IMG/VR virus record: IMGVR_UViG_3300035661_000037
Span: 18,712 to 82,711 of that record
Origin: a virus
DNA length: 64,000 nt
Strand: one strand, 5' to 3'
Shown here piece after piece: positions 1-8,316 of the stretch (position 1 is the first letter of the stretch; every line of letters starts with the position of its first letter). The notes under the pieces were generated by a model. It saw only the letters and a program-made list of their open reading frames with translations. It searched no databases and was not told where the DNA came from. The translations under genes were made by a program, and so were the position numbers.

Positions 1-690
1 GACGTGACTAAAGTCATCGCATCGGATTTACCACACATAGATCTCCTTATAGGAGGTAGTCCGTGCCAAGGGTTCTCTTTCGCAGGAAAACAGTTAAACT
101 TCGAAGACCCTCGAAGCAAGTTGTTCTTCGAGTTTGTACGACTGCTGAAAGAGTGTAAGCCGAAATACTTCCTGCTGGAGAATGTGGTCATGAAGCAGGA
201 GTATCAGGATGCCATTAGCGAGCACATGGGCTGCAAACCCATCAAGATAAACTCGGCCTTAGTATCGGCACAGAACCGTAACCGCTTATACTGGACTAAT
301 ATACCTAACGTTATCCAGCCAGACGATATGGGTATTAAACTAGATGATTGTTTAGAACAGGGCTGGTACTCAAGTCGCAAGAAGTCTTATTGTATTGATG
401 CCAACTATGGAAAAGGTAGCAACCTGCGTAGGTATCTATATTGTGGGAGTAGACAATTGGTATTTAAAGATGGTTTTACTATCCCGCACATAGTGACAAA
501 AGACACGGCGAATAAGTTTGGATCTGAGAATAAAGCCATGTGGCGTATGCTAACTCCACAAGAGTGTGAGAAGTTACAAACAGTACCAGAAGGATATACA
601 GACACAGCCCCAAAAGTTTGGAGATATCATATGATAGGTAACGGTTGGACAGTGGATGTAATAGCACACATTTTAAAAGGTCTCAAATGA
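1..690 (+). CDS. C5-cytosine DNA methyltransferase, 5' end missing
   Basis: Transfers a methyl group from SAM to cytosine C5 in DNA, presumably modifying phage DNA against host restriction. Seen: the catalytic motif IV GGSPCQGFSFAG near residues 17-28, motif VI LLENV, motif VIII QNRNRLYWTN, motif IX-like LTPQECEKLQ and a C-terminal motif X-like IGNGWTVDVIAHIL. The SAM-binding motif I at the N-terminus is absent because the reading frame is still open at base 1, so the gene starts outside the window. The target-recognition segment is short, resembling compact phage and Dnmt3-like enzymes. The next gene starts inside its stop codon. Confidence 0.9.
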   Translation, partial: DVTKVIASDLPHIDLLIGGSPCQGFSFAGKQLNFEDPRSKLFFEFVRLLKECKPKYFLLENVVMKQEYQDAISEHMGCKPIKINSALVSAQNRNRLYWTNIPNVIQPDDMGIKLDDCLEQGWYSSRKKSYCIDANYGKGSNLRRYLYCGSRQLVFKDGFTIPHIVTKDTANKFGSENKAMWRMLTPQECEKLQTVPEGYTDTAPKVWRYHMIGNGWTVDVIAHILKGLK

Positions 691-845
691 ACACAACAAA
701 ACTAGTATTAATCTCAGAAGGTAACGATTACAAGCGTTACGTGGGGAGTGAAATGACTAACCATATTATAAGTGATGAACGCCTACTGACACTTCAAGAG
801 ATCGAGCAGTTCAGGGCGGATCCGAAATTATTTTTGGAGGGCTGA
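687..845 (+). CDS. Small hypothetical protein (52 aa)
   Basis: Unrecognised. The ATG overlaps the methyltransferase stop as ATGA, so translation is probably coupled, and the frame ends one base before the polymerase start codon. A longer in-frame start upstream at 645 would lie inside the methyltransferase gene and is less likely. The product is acidic, with a hydrophobic N-terminal strand pattern and no motif I know. Its tight packing between two replication-related genes argues that it is real. Confidence 0.6.
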   Translation: MNTTKLVLISEGNDYKRYVGSEMTNHIISDERLLTLQEIEQFRADPKLFLEG

Positions 846-846
846 T

Positions 847-2730
847 TTGAACCTGATAACCCACGACTATGAAAGTTTTTGGTCTGCTACACACGATATT
901 AAGAAATGTGGTGGGCCTGTACGCTACATAGCGCACCCTGATACAGAAATTCAATCGTGCGCCATTAAATTTAATGACGAGCCTACATTTGTAGTATTTG
1001 GCGAAGACGAAATACGCAAGGCGCACGCATCGCTGCCCGTAAACAAGTCTATGCTAGTAGCGCATAACAACTCTGGGTTCGATGCGGTAATTAGCACCCT
1101 GCGATTTGGGCTTAGACCGCAGGCATGGGGCTGTACAGCAGCTATGGCTAGGCCGATATACGCCAAGACTGTAGGTGTCAGTCTACGAGCCGTTGCAGAG
1201 GTTCTAGGGCTTGGGCAGAAGCTATCGCTAGAAGCCACCAATACTAAAGGTAAACGCCTCGCAGACTTTACTCCACAAGAAATTGAGGATATGACCGAGT
1301 ACAATAAAGTAGATACTGACCTGTGCTACGCTATATTTAAAACGCTTGCACCACTTATAGGTAAAAAAGAACTTAAGACTATTGACTACACTATTCGCAT
1401 GTTCGCGCAACCAAAGTTTACATGCGACATCCAACTTCTTACCTACACACTAGAGCAAGTGCAGAAAGAGAAAGCGGAAACACTAGCTAGCATTACTAGA
1501 CAGTTTGGCGCGGCTAGTCCAGAGGATATGAAAAAACTTCTAGCATCTGCGCCAAAGTTCGCAAAGGTATTAGAAGAACTTGGTGTAGATGTTCCGTTGA
1601 AGATAAGCAAGACAACTGGTAAAGAAACTTTTGCGCTTGCTAAAACAGATCAAGGGTTGCTGTACCTTCAGGAGCACTCCGATGCGAGAGTACAAGCTGT
1701 AGTAGCTGCTAGACTAGATGTTAAGTCAACTATTCTTGAGACCCGTATGCAATCATTTATAGGAAATACTATACGCAGCAAAATACCTATGCCGGTTTCA
1801 TATTGTGGTGCGGATACCACAGGCAGGTGGAGCGGCTTTATCTTCAATCCGCAAAACCTTCCTCGCATAGGTAAAGACCCGAAGCACTCTGACGCGTTAC
1901 GCAAGTCGTTACGTGCTCCAGCGGGGAATAAAGTCGTAGTAGCGGATTTGTCTGGTGTGGAATTGCGCGTCAATCACTTCCTGTGGAAAGTCCAATCTAG
2001 TATGGATTTATATAGAGCCGATCCAGAAAAGGCAGATTTGTACAAAGATTTTGCGTCCAGCCTATATGATGTTCCATTCCATGAAGTAACTAAAAACCAG
2101 AGAGCAATAGGAAAAGTTTCTCATCTCGGATTAGGATTTGGCGCAGGTGCTGCGGCGTTTCAGCGCGTTGCTAAACTTATGGGAGGTGTAGATATTACGC
2201 TTGACGAATCCAAGAAGATAGTAGACAAGTGGCGGGAGCAGTACCGCGATATTGTAGCTGGTTGGAAGTCCTTCGATAGCGCAATAATATCAATAGCATC
2301 TGGGGAAGAACGCCCGATAGACTCAGACGGCCTATGCACAACCTATAAAGGTATGGTGAGGCTTCCATCTGGGAGGTTCATACGTTACCCACATCTGCGT
2401 AGAGATAGTAACGAGGAAGGTCGCCAGCAGTGGTACTACGGTGAAGGACGACACAAGGCTACCCTATATGGCGGCAAGGGCGTAGAGAACCTAGTACAGG
2501 CGATAGCAAGAGATATTATGAATGACATAAACCTGAAGTTTATTAAAGAGACAGGTAACTATCCAGCGTTGCTGGTGCATGACGAGACAGTTCTTATATC
2601 CCCAGAAGATAAGGCAGAAGAACACCTGCGGATTCTGCAAGACATTATGCGGTCACCACCAGACTGGTGGAAAGATATAGTGCTATGGTCGGAAGGCGAC
2701 ATTGCGGATTGCTACGGAGATGCTAAATAG
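847..2730 (+). CDS. Family A DNA polymerase with 3'-5' exonuclease
   Basis: Replicative phage DNA polymerase of the PolI/T7 type, 627 residues, without a 5' nuclease domain. Exonuclease motifs: DYE near residue 7, VAHNNSGFD near 71, and YNKVDTD near 152. Polymerase motifs: motif A DLSGVELR near 366, motif B with K and the LGLGFG stretch near 421, and motif C VHDE near 576. The start is TTG at 847, chosen because GGAGG lies at 836-840 with good spacing and the exonuclease Asp falls right after it. It probably works with the primase-helicase at 14.2-17.2 kb. No thioredoxin-binding loop could be judged. Confidence 0.95.
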   Translation: MNLITHDYESFWSATHDIKKCGGPVRYIAHPDTEIQSCAIKFNDEPTFVVFGEDEIRKAHASLPVNKSMLVAHNNSGFDAVISTLRFGLRPQAWGCTAAMARPIYAKTVGVSLRAVAEVLGLGQKLSLEATNTKGKRLADFTPQEIEDMTEYNKVDTDLCYAIFKTLAPLIGKKELKTIDYTIRMFAQPKFTCDIQLLTYTLEQVQKEKAETLASITRQFGAASPEDMKKLLASAPKFAKVLEELGVDVPLKISKTTGKETFALAKTDQGLLYLQEHSDARVQAVVAARLDVKSTILETRMQSFIGNTIRSKIPMPVSYCGADTTGRWSGFIFNPQNLPRIGKDPKHSDALRKSLRAPAGNKVVVADLSGVELRVNHFLWKVQSSMDLYRADPEKADLYKDFASSLYDVPFHEVTKNQRAIGKVSHLGLGFGAGAAAFQRVAKLMGGVDITLDESKKIVDKWREQYRDIVAGWKSFDSAIISIASGEERPIDSDGLCTTYKGMVRLPSGRFIRYPHLRRDSNEEGRQQWYYGEGRHKATLYGGKGVENLVQAIARDIMNDINLKFIKETGNYPALLVHDETVLISPEDKAEEHLRILQDIMRSPPDWWKDIVLWSEGDIADCYGDAK

Positions 2731-2733
2731 TAG

Positions 2734-2780
2734 TTGACCGCCAAACAAACATAAAGTATAATGATCGAACTGAAATTAAT
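2734..2780 (+). promoter_or_regulatory. sigma70-like promoter with GAACT leader motif
   Basis: TTGACC (2734-2739), 17-bp spacer, perfect TATAAT (2757-2762), then 4 nt and GAACTGAAATTAATTAA starting at 2767. It is the first member of a promoter family shared with sites near 8015, 9208, 11506 and 12028. It should drive the small-gene operon from 2796. Confidence 0.8.
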
Positions 2781-2795
2781 TAATGGAGGTTTGAG

Positions 2796-3029
2796 ATGGA
2801 AAACCCTTGGGAACAAGAACGAATTATAAAAGAAGCTAGTGAAATTGCTAAACATAATGGATTTCGACTTGAGAATCACCGTAACTATTTTGGCAAAGTA
2901 AGCCTAGTTGCTGAAAAGTCACCTTACACTAAGGACACTGTCATAGCATCTTTTGACAACTGGCGAGACTTGATTGTATTCATGTCAGGTTACGAAGCGC
3001 ATGAATTTGAGAGGGGTAATACGAAATGA
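2796..3029 (+). CDS. Hypothetical protein (77 aa)
   Basis: First gene behind the strong promoter at 2734. TGGAGG lies 6-7 nt before the ATG. The product is charged and rich in Glu, Lys and Asn, with no membrane segment and no motif I recognise. Its stop overlaps the next ATG as ATGA, which makes a coupled operon with the zinc-ribbon genes. Position suggests an early accessory protein; I cannot assign a role. Confidence 0.7.
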   Translation: MENPWEQERIIKEASEIAKHNGFRLENHRNYFGKVSLVAEKSPYTKDTVIASFDNWRDLIVFMSGYEAHEFERGNTK

Positions 3030-3232
3030 TCTGCCCTAACTGCGGCTATAAAGATATAACCTATGTGGATGATGGTGATATAGAAGGTTATCTAGGAAAC
3101 TTCTATACACTGCCTATCGAAATGGCTCAAGCGCCAACCAAGCACTCAAGATACTCGAAAAAGATAGTAAGAGTATTTGGGTGTCCTGAATGCAATAGTC
3201 TATTTATGGCGGAGGTTTTAGATGACTACTAG
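3026..3232 (+). CDS. Small zinc-ribbon protein (68 aa)
   Basis: Two CxxC knuckles are visible, CPNC at residues 3-6 and CPEC near residue 54, separated by about 47 residues with Tyr and acidic residues between them. This is the layout of a metal-binding ribbon. Start and stop overlap the neighbouring small genes, so it belongs to the operon starting at 2796. Such proteins often bind nucleic acid or other proteins, but nothing here indicates the partner. Confidence 0.7.
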   Translation: MICPNCGYKDITYVDDGDIEGYLGNFYTLPIEMAQAPTKHSRYSKKIVRVFGCPECNSLFMAEVLDDY

Positions 3233-3335
3233 CGAAACCAAACACACAACAAAAGACGGCTGGTGGCTATGCCCGTATTGCTTTGATATACACCAAGAAA
3301 ATGTACAATGCTGCGGGGGAATGCATCTAGAATAG
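3222..3335 (+). CDS. Tiny zinc-ribbon-like protein (37 aa)
   Basis: A 37-residue frame with GGAGG at 3211-3215, six bases before the ATG, overlapping the end of the previous gene by 11 nt. It carries WWLCPYCFD near residues 14-22 and a second Cys pair (QCCGG) near residue 31, so a small metal-binding knuckle is plausible. It has a good ribosome site and operon position; function unknown. Confidence 0.55.
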   Translation: MTTSETKHTTKDGWWLCPYCFDIHQENVQCCGGMHLE

Positions 3336-3354
3336 GTTACCGAGGAGGCAGAAA

Positions 3355-3555
3355 ATGATTAATACAATACTGAACAAACTAAAAATCGCTGCAGGCGTCA
3401 CCGGTATAATTATAGTGGTGGTACTTCTACTATGTATCGCACCGTGGCTGCTATTCTGGACAATTGAAACACTTTTCGGCTACCATATCGAGTTCACATT
3501 TTGGACATGGTTGGCAGCTATTGTAGGACTATCCTTAATAAGGGGCGTGAAATGA
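3355..3555 (+). CDS. Small membrane protein, two TM segments
   Basis: The 66-residue product has two strongly hydrophobic stretches, roughly residues 12-35 and 45-60, split by a short polar turn, so it is probably an inner-membrane hairpin. A purine-rich GAGGAGG ribosome site precedes the ATG. The stop overlaps the start of the secreted protein at 3552. It lies in the early region, far from the lysis block, so a holin role is less likely than superinfection exclusion or a host-envelope function. Those roles are guesses from position. Confidence 0.65.
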   Translation: MINTILNKLKIAAGVTGIIIVVVLLLCIAPWLLFWTIETLFGYHIEFTFWTWLAAIVGLSLIRGVK

Positions 3556-3953
3556 ATATTTTTAAAATTGTACTGCTAAGTTTTATCTTTTTTGCAAATT
3601 CTGTTATGGCTGATGATGGAGACCCAGATTTTTCAGCGTTCTCTAAATATACGTTGAGCGCTAAAGAGGTAGCTGCGCTTAAGAAAATTGTTGGTAGGCA
3701 AATGAAAGACCCAAAAAGCGTCGTATTTTTAGACGATACAATTAGAGTGATGATTCACAAAAAAGATAATGTTATTGGTGGATGTATTCAGTTCAACGCT
3801 AAAAATAGTTACGGCGGCTATGACAACCCATCGGTAGCTGCTTTTTTCACACCTAAGAATAGGGTTGATCTAGCAATGGTATTAGTTCTTGAAAATAAAG
3901 ATGCCGCAGAACTAGAATCGTGTGTTAAGCAATATGCGTTATGGAGTAAGTAA
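3552..3953 (+). CDS. Secreted hypothetical protein with signal peptide
   Basis: The start at 3552 overlaps the previous stop (ATGA) and gives a classic signal peptide: Lys at position 5, a hydrophobic core, then a SVMA cleavage site near residue 20 followed by an acidic mature N-terminus. The mature domain of about 113 residues has a Cys near the middle (GGCIQF) and one near the C-terminus (ESCVKQY), possibly a disulfide in the periplasm. An in-frame upstream Met at 3501 would bury the signal and is rejected. Function unknown; a phage-encoded periplasmic protein could affect superinfection. Confidence 0.7.
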   Translation: MNIFKIVLLSFIFFANSVMADDGDPDFSAFSKYTLSAKEVAALKKIVGRQMKDPKSVVFLDDTIRVMIHKKDNVIGGCIQFNAKNSYGGYDNPSVAAFFTPKNRVDLAMVLVLENKDAAELESCVKQYALWSK

Positions 3954-3955
3954 TT

Positions 3956-4120
3956 ATGAACGCCCCGTCAACCATAGGTTTGATCGTATCCACAGCATGT
4001 ATCGGCATATCAACCTACCTACTGACCGCCGGACACATGAGCTTTACACAGCAACTACTCGTATTCTTGTTGGGTATTAACTGCGTAGTATCTGCTACCA
4101 TCATTGCGATCATGTTGTGA
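3956..4120 (+). CDS. Small membrane protein (54 aa)
   Basis: The ATG follows the stop of the secreted protein by two bases, and the stop overlaps the GTG of the phosphoesterase (GTGA). Two hydrophobic helices cover about residues 7-25 and 33-53, with a short polar loop near 26-32. Together with the genes at 3355 and 3552 it forms a small envelope-directed set. No family recognised. Confidence 0.6.
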   Translation: MNAPSTIGLIVSTACIGISTYLLTAGHMSFTQQLLVFLLGINCVVSATIIAIML

Positions 4121-4866
4121 AACTTCATATACTTAGCGATCTACACCTAGAGTTTTCAGATTTTATACCACCTAAAACAGACGCAGATGTCGTCGTGCTG
4201 GCGGGGGATATAGGTAAGTCGATACAAGGTCTTGTATGGGCACGTAAGGTATTCCCTGAGAAAGAGATAGTCTATGTGGCCGGTAATCACGAGTATTATG
4301 GCATCGATATTTCAGAAACTAACTTATCTATGCGCATCACAGCTATTGAACTAGGTATTCACCTACTCGAAAACCGTTCAGTAATTATAGGCGGAACTAG
4401 GTTCATTGGAGCAACGCTATGGACTGATTTTAGACTGTTTGGGTATGATTCCGAAGAACAGGCACTACAAGTAGGGCAACGAGGGCTAAACGACTTTAGG
4501 ATAATACGCGACGATAGTAATATATTTACAGCCAAAAAGTCACAAGAGTTACATGAGATATCAATCAAGTATCTGAAGCACGAACTATCGCAGCCATTCA
4601 GTGGAAATACCGTAGTAGTTACACACCACCTACCATCTAAGTTATCAGTTGCTGACAGATTTAAGCATGATTTATTGTCTTGCTGCTTTGCGTCCAACTG
4701 TGACGACTTGTTTGGTCGTATGGATCTGTGGGTTCATGGACATACTCACGACAACATGGACTACGTTTCAGAAGGTACGCGAGTAGTTTGTAACCCTCGT
4801 GGATATGTTACAAGGTCTGGTACAGAGAATAAACAGTTTAATGAAGGGTTGGTGATTGAGTTATGA
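4117..4866 (+). CDS. Calcineurin-like metallophosphoesterase
   Basis: Two-metal phosphoesterase. Motifs in order: DLHLE near residue 8, VVLAGDIG near 27-33, GNHEYY near 55, THHLPS near 169 and HGHTHD near 206. The set is complete, so the active site should be intact. Length (249 aa) fits the single-domain family. Start is GTG at 4117, overlapping the preceding stop; MKLHILSD is the usual first strand. The substrate could be a nucleic acid end or a nucleotide. It is followed by a PD-(D/E)XK nuclease with a 4-nt overlap and a DEDD exonuclease, suggesting DNA end processing. Confidence 0.88.
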   Translation: MKLHILSDLHLEFSDFIPPKTDADVVVLAGDIGKSIQGLVWARKVFPEKEIVYVAGNHEYYGIDISETNLSMRITAIELGIHLLENRSVIIGGTRFIGATLWTDFRLFGYDSEEQALQVGQRGLNDFRIIRDDSNIFTAKKSQELHEISIKYLKHELSQPFSGNTVVVTHHLPSKLSVADRFKHDLLSCCFASNCDDLFGRMDLWVHGHTHDNMDYVSEGTRVVCNPRGYVTRSGTENKQFNEGLVIEL

Positions 4867-5558
4867 GCTACGAAGATTTTAAACTATACCCAGCTTCCTT
4901 CTCGAAACTAAACAAGTTTGATACCTGCCCTAGGCAGTTTGAGAGTCAGTATATCCGAAAAGATATTCAGTTTGTCAGCAGCCCAGCGACTGAATGGGGT
5001 AGTGCGGTTCACGAGGCATTTGATAACCGCTTCAAGACTGGGGAAGAACTAACTGGTCGCTTCGAGAGTTATGAACAGTATGCACGAATCCTAGATGCCC
5101 AGGCTGTCGGCGCAAGGCTTGAGAGTGAGTACGAGCTAGTTGTTGACATTGATGGTAATCGTTTGGCTTGGGATGACCCAGCAGCACATATGCGAGGGCG
5201 CATTGACGTAGCCATATTCTATCCAGACGGGCGGATGCTTATCGCCGATCATAAAACAGGTAACCGCAGGGTAAATGACGAACTGGAATTTTTCGCGTTA
5301 CTTAGCTTCAAGTTGCATCCAGAAGTGCAGCGAATTAAGACTGTGTTCTTATGGTATAAAACAGGTGACAAGCCAGACGTAAAGTTTTATACTCGTGAAG
5401 ATTTACCTGAAATTGAAGCGAAGTTCGCAGCGAAATGTGCTACAATTGAAAATGCTTTAGAGTTTGATAAGTTCCCAATGAAAGTTTCTGGACTATGTAA
5501 AAATTTTTGCGGTTCCAGATCGTGTAATAGATCCGGTGCATACGTTAAAATGTTTTGA
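4863..5558 (+). CDS. PD-(D/E)XK nuclease, RecB/Cas4-like, possible Fe-S
   Basis: Member of the RecB-like nuclease fold (PDDEXK_1 type). Seen: the N-terminal SKLNKFDTCPRQF near residues 14-26, the His motif WGSAVHEAF near 42-51, the catalytic GRIDVAIF near 112, IADHKTG (Asp, His, Lys) near 126-132, and a downstream QR motif. A CP cysteine near residue 21 together with three C-terminal cysteines (LCKNFCGSRSC, 211-221) matches the four-Cys pattern that holds an iron-sulfur cluster in Cas4 and AddB. It overlaps the phosphoesterase by 4 nt. Likely role is exonuclease in recombination or DNA processing. Confidence 0.85.
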   Translation: MSYEDFKLYPASFSKLNKFDTCPRQFESQYIRKDIQFVSSPATEWGSAVHEAFDNRFKTGEELTGRFESYEQYARILDAQAVGARLESEYELVVDIDGNRLAWDDPAAHMRGRIDVAIFYPDGRMLIADHKTGNRRVNDELEFFALLSFKLHPEVQRIKTVFLWYKTGDKPDVKFYTREDLPEIEAKFAAKCATIENALEFDKFPMKVSGLCKNFCGSRSCNRSGAYVKMF

Positions 5559-5568
5559 AAGGTAGATA

Positions 5569-6135
5569 ATGCAAAATATCATGTTATATTTAGAAACACT
5601 AGGAAACAGCGCAAACTCAGTAATCATCGCTATTGGAGCTGTGAAGTTTGATAGCACCGGACTTGGTGAAGAGTTTTACGAAGTAATAGATGCAGAAAGC
5701 TGTGTTCAGGACGGGCTTACTATGGAGGCGTCTACGGCTATGTGGTGGATGCAGCAATCCGACGAAGCACGTTGGGCGTTTAAACGCAGTGGCGTAACCC
5801 TCCCCCAAGTACTAGAGAAGTTTGTGAAGTTCTGCGGTTGTGACACAATCAGGATTAACGCAGACATGCGTCGCGTTGTAGACACAACTGAAAATATGAA
5901 AATCTGGGGCAATGGTGCAAGTTTCGACAACACTATCTTGAGCAATGCATACCGCAAGACGAGTATTAAACAGCCTTGGGCGTTCTGGAATGACCGTTGC
6001 TACCGCACAATGAAATCCCTGTACCCACAAGTTGTTATGGCTCGTCAGGGGACATACCATAACGCCTTAGATGATGCTAAAAGTCAGGCGGCACACATGG
6101 TTGAAATCGCTAAAGTGGCAGGTGTAACACTATGA
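5569..6135 (+). CDS. DEDD 3'-5' exonuclease (DexA-like), first catalytic Asp replaced
   Basis: Matches the phage exonuclease family related to T4 DexA and Rv2179c. Seen: MLYLETLG at residues 5-12, IIAIGAVKFD, the MWWMQQSDEAR block, GNGASFDNTIL near 111, and HNALDDAKSQA near 165. The family normally has MLDLETLG, whose Asp and Glu bind metal. Here the Asp codon is TAT (Tyr), one base from GAT, while the Glu, the middle Asp and the HxxxxD motif remain. The enzyme may be inactive or altered, or the base may be an error. It starts 10 nt after the PD-(D/E)XK nuclease and overlaps the next gene (ATGA). Confidence 0.85.
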   Translation: MQNIMLYLETLGNSANSVIIAIGAVKFDSTGLGEEFYEVIDAESCVQDGLTMEASTAMWWMQQSDEARWAFKRSGVTLPQVLEKFVKFCGCDTIRINADMRRVVDTTENMKIWGNGASFDNTILSNAYRKTSIKQPWAFWNDRCYRTMKSLYPQVVMARQGTYHNALDDAKSQAAHMVEIAKVAGVTL

Positions 6136-6431
6136 CCAAACTAGACCTACTAAAAGAATTAAGAACACTGCAAAAAGCCGAAGACACCTACATAGGCGCG
6201 CTACCATCCGATATCGTTGCTGCATTCTACGACAATGAGTACACTAACTCATTACAGAAGGCTAACTCGCTCCTGATGGTTCCGGCGTTTGGGGATTTGG
6301 CTGAGGAGGCCACATATTTCTTGTGGGAGTGGAGGCCGGGGTATAGTATCACCGAGGCTGATGGTACTGAATGGCCTATGAAGTCCGAAGAAGAATTTTA
6401 TGTATATTTCCAGAAACAATGCGACAACTGA
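6132..6431 (+). CDS. Hypothetical protein (99 aa)
   Basis: Starts inside the exonuclease stop (ATGA) and ends 13 nt before the helicase. The N-terminal half is helical and charged (TKLDLLKELRTLQ), the C-terminal half aromatic and acidic (several W, Y, E). No motif recognised and no membrane segment. Its location inside a nuclease-helicase operon hints at an accessory role in DNA processing, but that rests on position only. Confidence 0.65.
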   Translation: MTKLDLLKELRTLQKAEDTYIGALPSDIVAAFYDNEYTNSLQKANSLLMVPAFGDLAEEATYFLWEWRPGYSITEADGTEWPMKSEEEFYVYFQKQCDN

Positions 6432-6444
6432 GTAATATTTTTCA

Positions 6445-8019
6445 ATGACAATCCAAATCGATCGAAAAAGTAAGTCACTAATTCTGCCTATTGGTATGAA
6501 AGAATTCGTGAGCGATCTAAAACACAAAGTTATTGAGGATTGTGGGAAGTCGTTCGTGGCAGTGAAATACGATCTAAATTCATACAAAAAACTTAAAGAT
6601 TGTGGGCTAGACATACCACATCCGATAGACACGATATACGACTGGCCGAAACTCGCTAATCGCTACGACCCTATGCCACATCAAAAAGTGGCTGCTAGGT
6701 TTATGGTTGATAACAAACGTTGCTTCAATCTATCAGAGCCTAGAACGGGCAAGACATTCAGTATCATGCTGGCTTTTGATTACCTTAGAAAATCTGGGCA
6801 AGCTCGCCGGATGGTAATCTATTCAACACTGTCCACAGTTACAACAGTATGGCAGCAGATCGTTTGGGAGTCATTTCAAGACTACACCTGCGGGGTTATC
6901 CACGGGGGTAAAGAAAAGATTGAAGAGATGCTATCATATAATTTTGACGTACTCGTTATAAACCACGACGGCTGCAAGAACAAAGCTATTCAGAAATATA
7001 TTCAGGAGGCAAAAGACATTGACATAATCGCATGGGACGAGGCCGATGTTTTGTCCAGCGCTCAAAGTGCCATGTGGAAGACCTTCAGAGATTCTATAAA
7101 GCCACAGCATCGTTTGATACTTGCTACGGGCACACCAACTGGGGAGAACCCGCTATCAGCTTTCGCGCTTACAAAACTCGTGTCGCCAGACAATATTCCT
7201 AAATACTTCGGTGCTTGGCGAAATATGGTGATGTATCAGATCAGCCAGTTCACGTATAAAGCTCGAAAAGAAGCTAATACACTTGTACACAAGGCGATGC
7301 AACCCGCAATCTGTTTTAGAAAAAGTGAGGTATTAACCCTACCAGAACTAACAAACGTTCGTATCGAATGTGAGTTGAGTGCAGAGCAGAAAAAGATGTA
7401 TGACAGTATGCGAAAAGACATGCTGATGGAACACTCATCTGGTGATAAAGTTTTAGCATTGTCAGCAAGCGATAAAGTTTTGAAACTGCTCCAAATTGGT
7501 CTAGGGGCATATCGCACAGGTGAAAAAGAATATCAGGAACTCGACTGCCAGCCACGAATCGACGCGATTATGGAATGTATTGGAAAGACACCTCAAAAAA
7601 GTATTGTGTTCTGCCCATTCCGAGGGGCAATGGCGTTGTATTACCGAGAGATAGGCAAGCACTATAGCTGTGAAATGGTTAATGGTGACACGTCAAAGAA
7701 AGAACGCGATAGGATATTTACAGAGTTCCAAAACTCTAGCGAACCACACGTACTTTTAGCACACCCACAAATATGTGCACACGGGCTTGAGATGGCTGCG
7801 GCGGACACAATAATCTGGGCAGCACCTAGTCAGCGAGGACTACACTTCTTGCAAGCTAACGAAAGGATAGCATCGGCATTGCAGAAGCACCCCATGACGA
7901 TATTCTATATTGGCGCAACACCTATTGAGTGGAAACGCTTTGATAGTTTGATAGCTAAACGCGATGACCAGTCAGCGCTGCTTGATTTATATAAAGAGAT
8001 TCTTGCAGATAGAGTATAA
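6445..8019 (+). CDS. SNF2/DEXH-like superfamily 2 helicase
   Basis: ATP-dependent DNA translocase of the phage SNF2-like group, 524 residues. Seen: PMPHQKVAARFM (Q-like motif) near 77, Walker A SEPRTGKT near 96-103, motif II IIAWDEAD near 192-199, motif III LILATGTPTG near 225, motif IV IVFCPFRGA near 388, and a C-terminal helicase lobe ending with motif VI-like QANERIASALQ. The usual second Arg of QxxxRxxR is not obvious. Start ATG at 6445 with a weak site. It follows three nuclease or phosphoesterase genes and may remodel replication intermediates with them. Confidence 0.88.
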   Translation: MTIQIDRKSKSLILPIGMKEFVSDLKHKVIEDCGKSFVAVKYDLNSYKKLKDCGLDIPHPIDTIYDWPKLANRYDPMPHQKVAARFMVDNKRCFNLSEPRTGKTFSIMLAFDYLRKSGQARRMVIYSTLSTVTTVWQQIVWESFQDYTCGVIHGGKEKIEEMLSYNFDVLVINHDGCKNKAIQKYIQEAKDIDIIAWDEADVLSSAQSAMWKTFRDSIKPQHRLILATGTPTGENPLSAFALTKLVSPDNIPKYFGAWRNMVMYQISQFTYKARKEANTLVHKAMQPAICFRKSEVLTLPELTNVRIECELSAEQKKMYDSMRKDMLMEHSSGDKVLALSASDKVLKLLQIGLGAYRTGEKEYQELDCQPRIDAIMECIGKTPQKSIVFCPFRGAMALYYREIGKHYSCEMVNGDTSKKERDRIFTEFQNSSEPHVLLAHPQICAHGLEMAAADTIIWAAPSQRGLHFLQANERIASALQKHPMTIFYIGATPIEWKRFDSLIAKRDDQSALLDLYKEILADRV

Positions 8020-8036
8020 TATCAGAACTAAATTAA
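8015..8036 (+). promoter_or_regulatory. Promoter -10 and GAACT motif
   Basis: Perfect TATAAT (8015-8020) overlapping the helicase stop, then 4 nt and GAACTAAATTAA (8025-8036). The -35 region is poor, unlike other members of the family, so activity may need an activator or the conserved downstream motif. It precedes the gene at 8050. Confidence 0.55.
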
Positions 8037-8049
8037 AGAGCCCCTAAAA

Positions 8050-8316
8050 ATGTTAAAACCTATCTGGAAACAGGAACTGAAAATCACAGGTGAGCAGTTC
8101 GTAGAGTTACCACAAGGTTTGGAACTACTTACAGTGCAGATCCAAAATGGAAGCCCTCAGTTGTGGTTTAAGTGCGACCCTAACACACCCAAGATACTTA
8201 GGCGCATCCGAATCTATGGTACGGGTGTACCCGTATCTTTGGCAGATGAGCAGTACCTAGCAACGTTTCAGATTGCTGATGGTCAGCTTGTATTTCATGT
8301 ATTTGTAGGAGTTTAA
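8050..8316 (+). CDS. Hypothetical protein (88 aa), beta-rich
   Basis: Sits between a promoter element and the DNA ligase, whose ATG directly follows its stop. The sequence alternates hydrophobic and polar residues in short strands (LELLTVQIQNG, QLWFKCD, TFQIADGQLVFHVFVGV), which suggests a small beta sandwich. Phage proteins of this size and pattern are common, but I do not recognise the family. Cotranscription with the ligase is very likely. Confidence 0.65.
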   Translation: MLKPIWKQELKITGEQFVELPQGLELLTVQIQNGSPQLWFKCDPNTPKILRRIRIYGTGVPVSLADEQYLATFQIADGQLVFHVFVGV

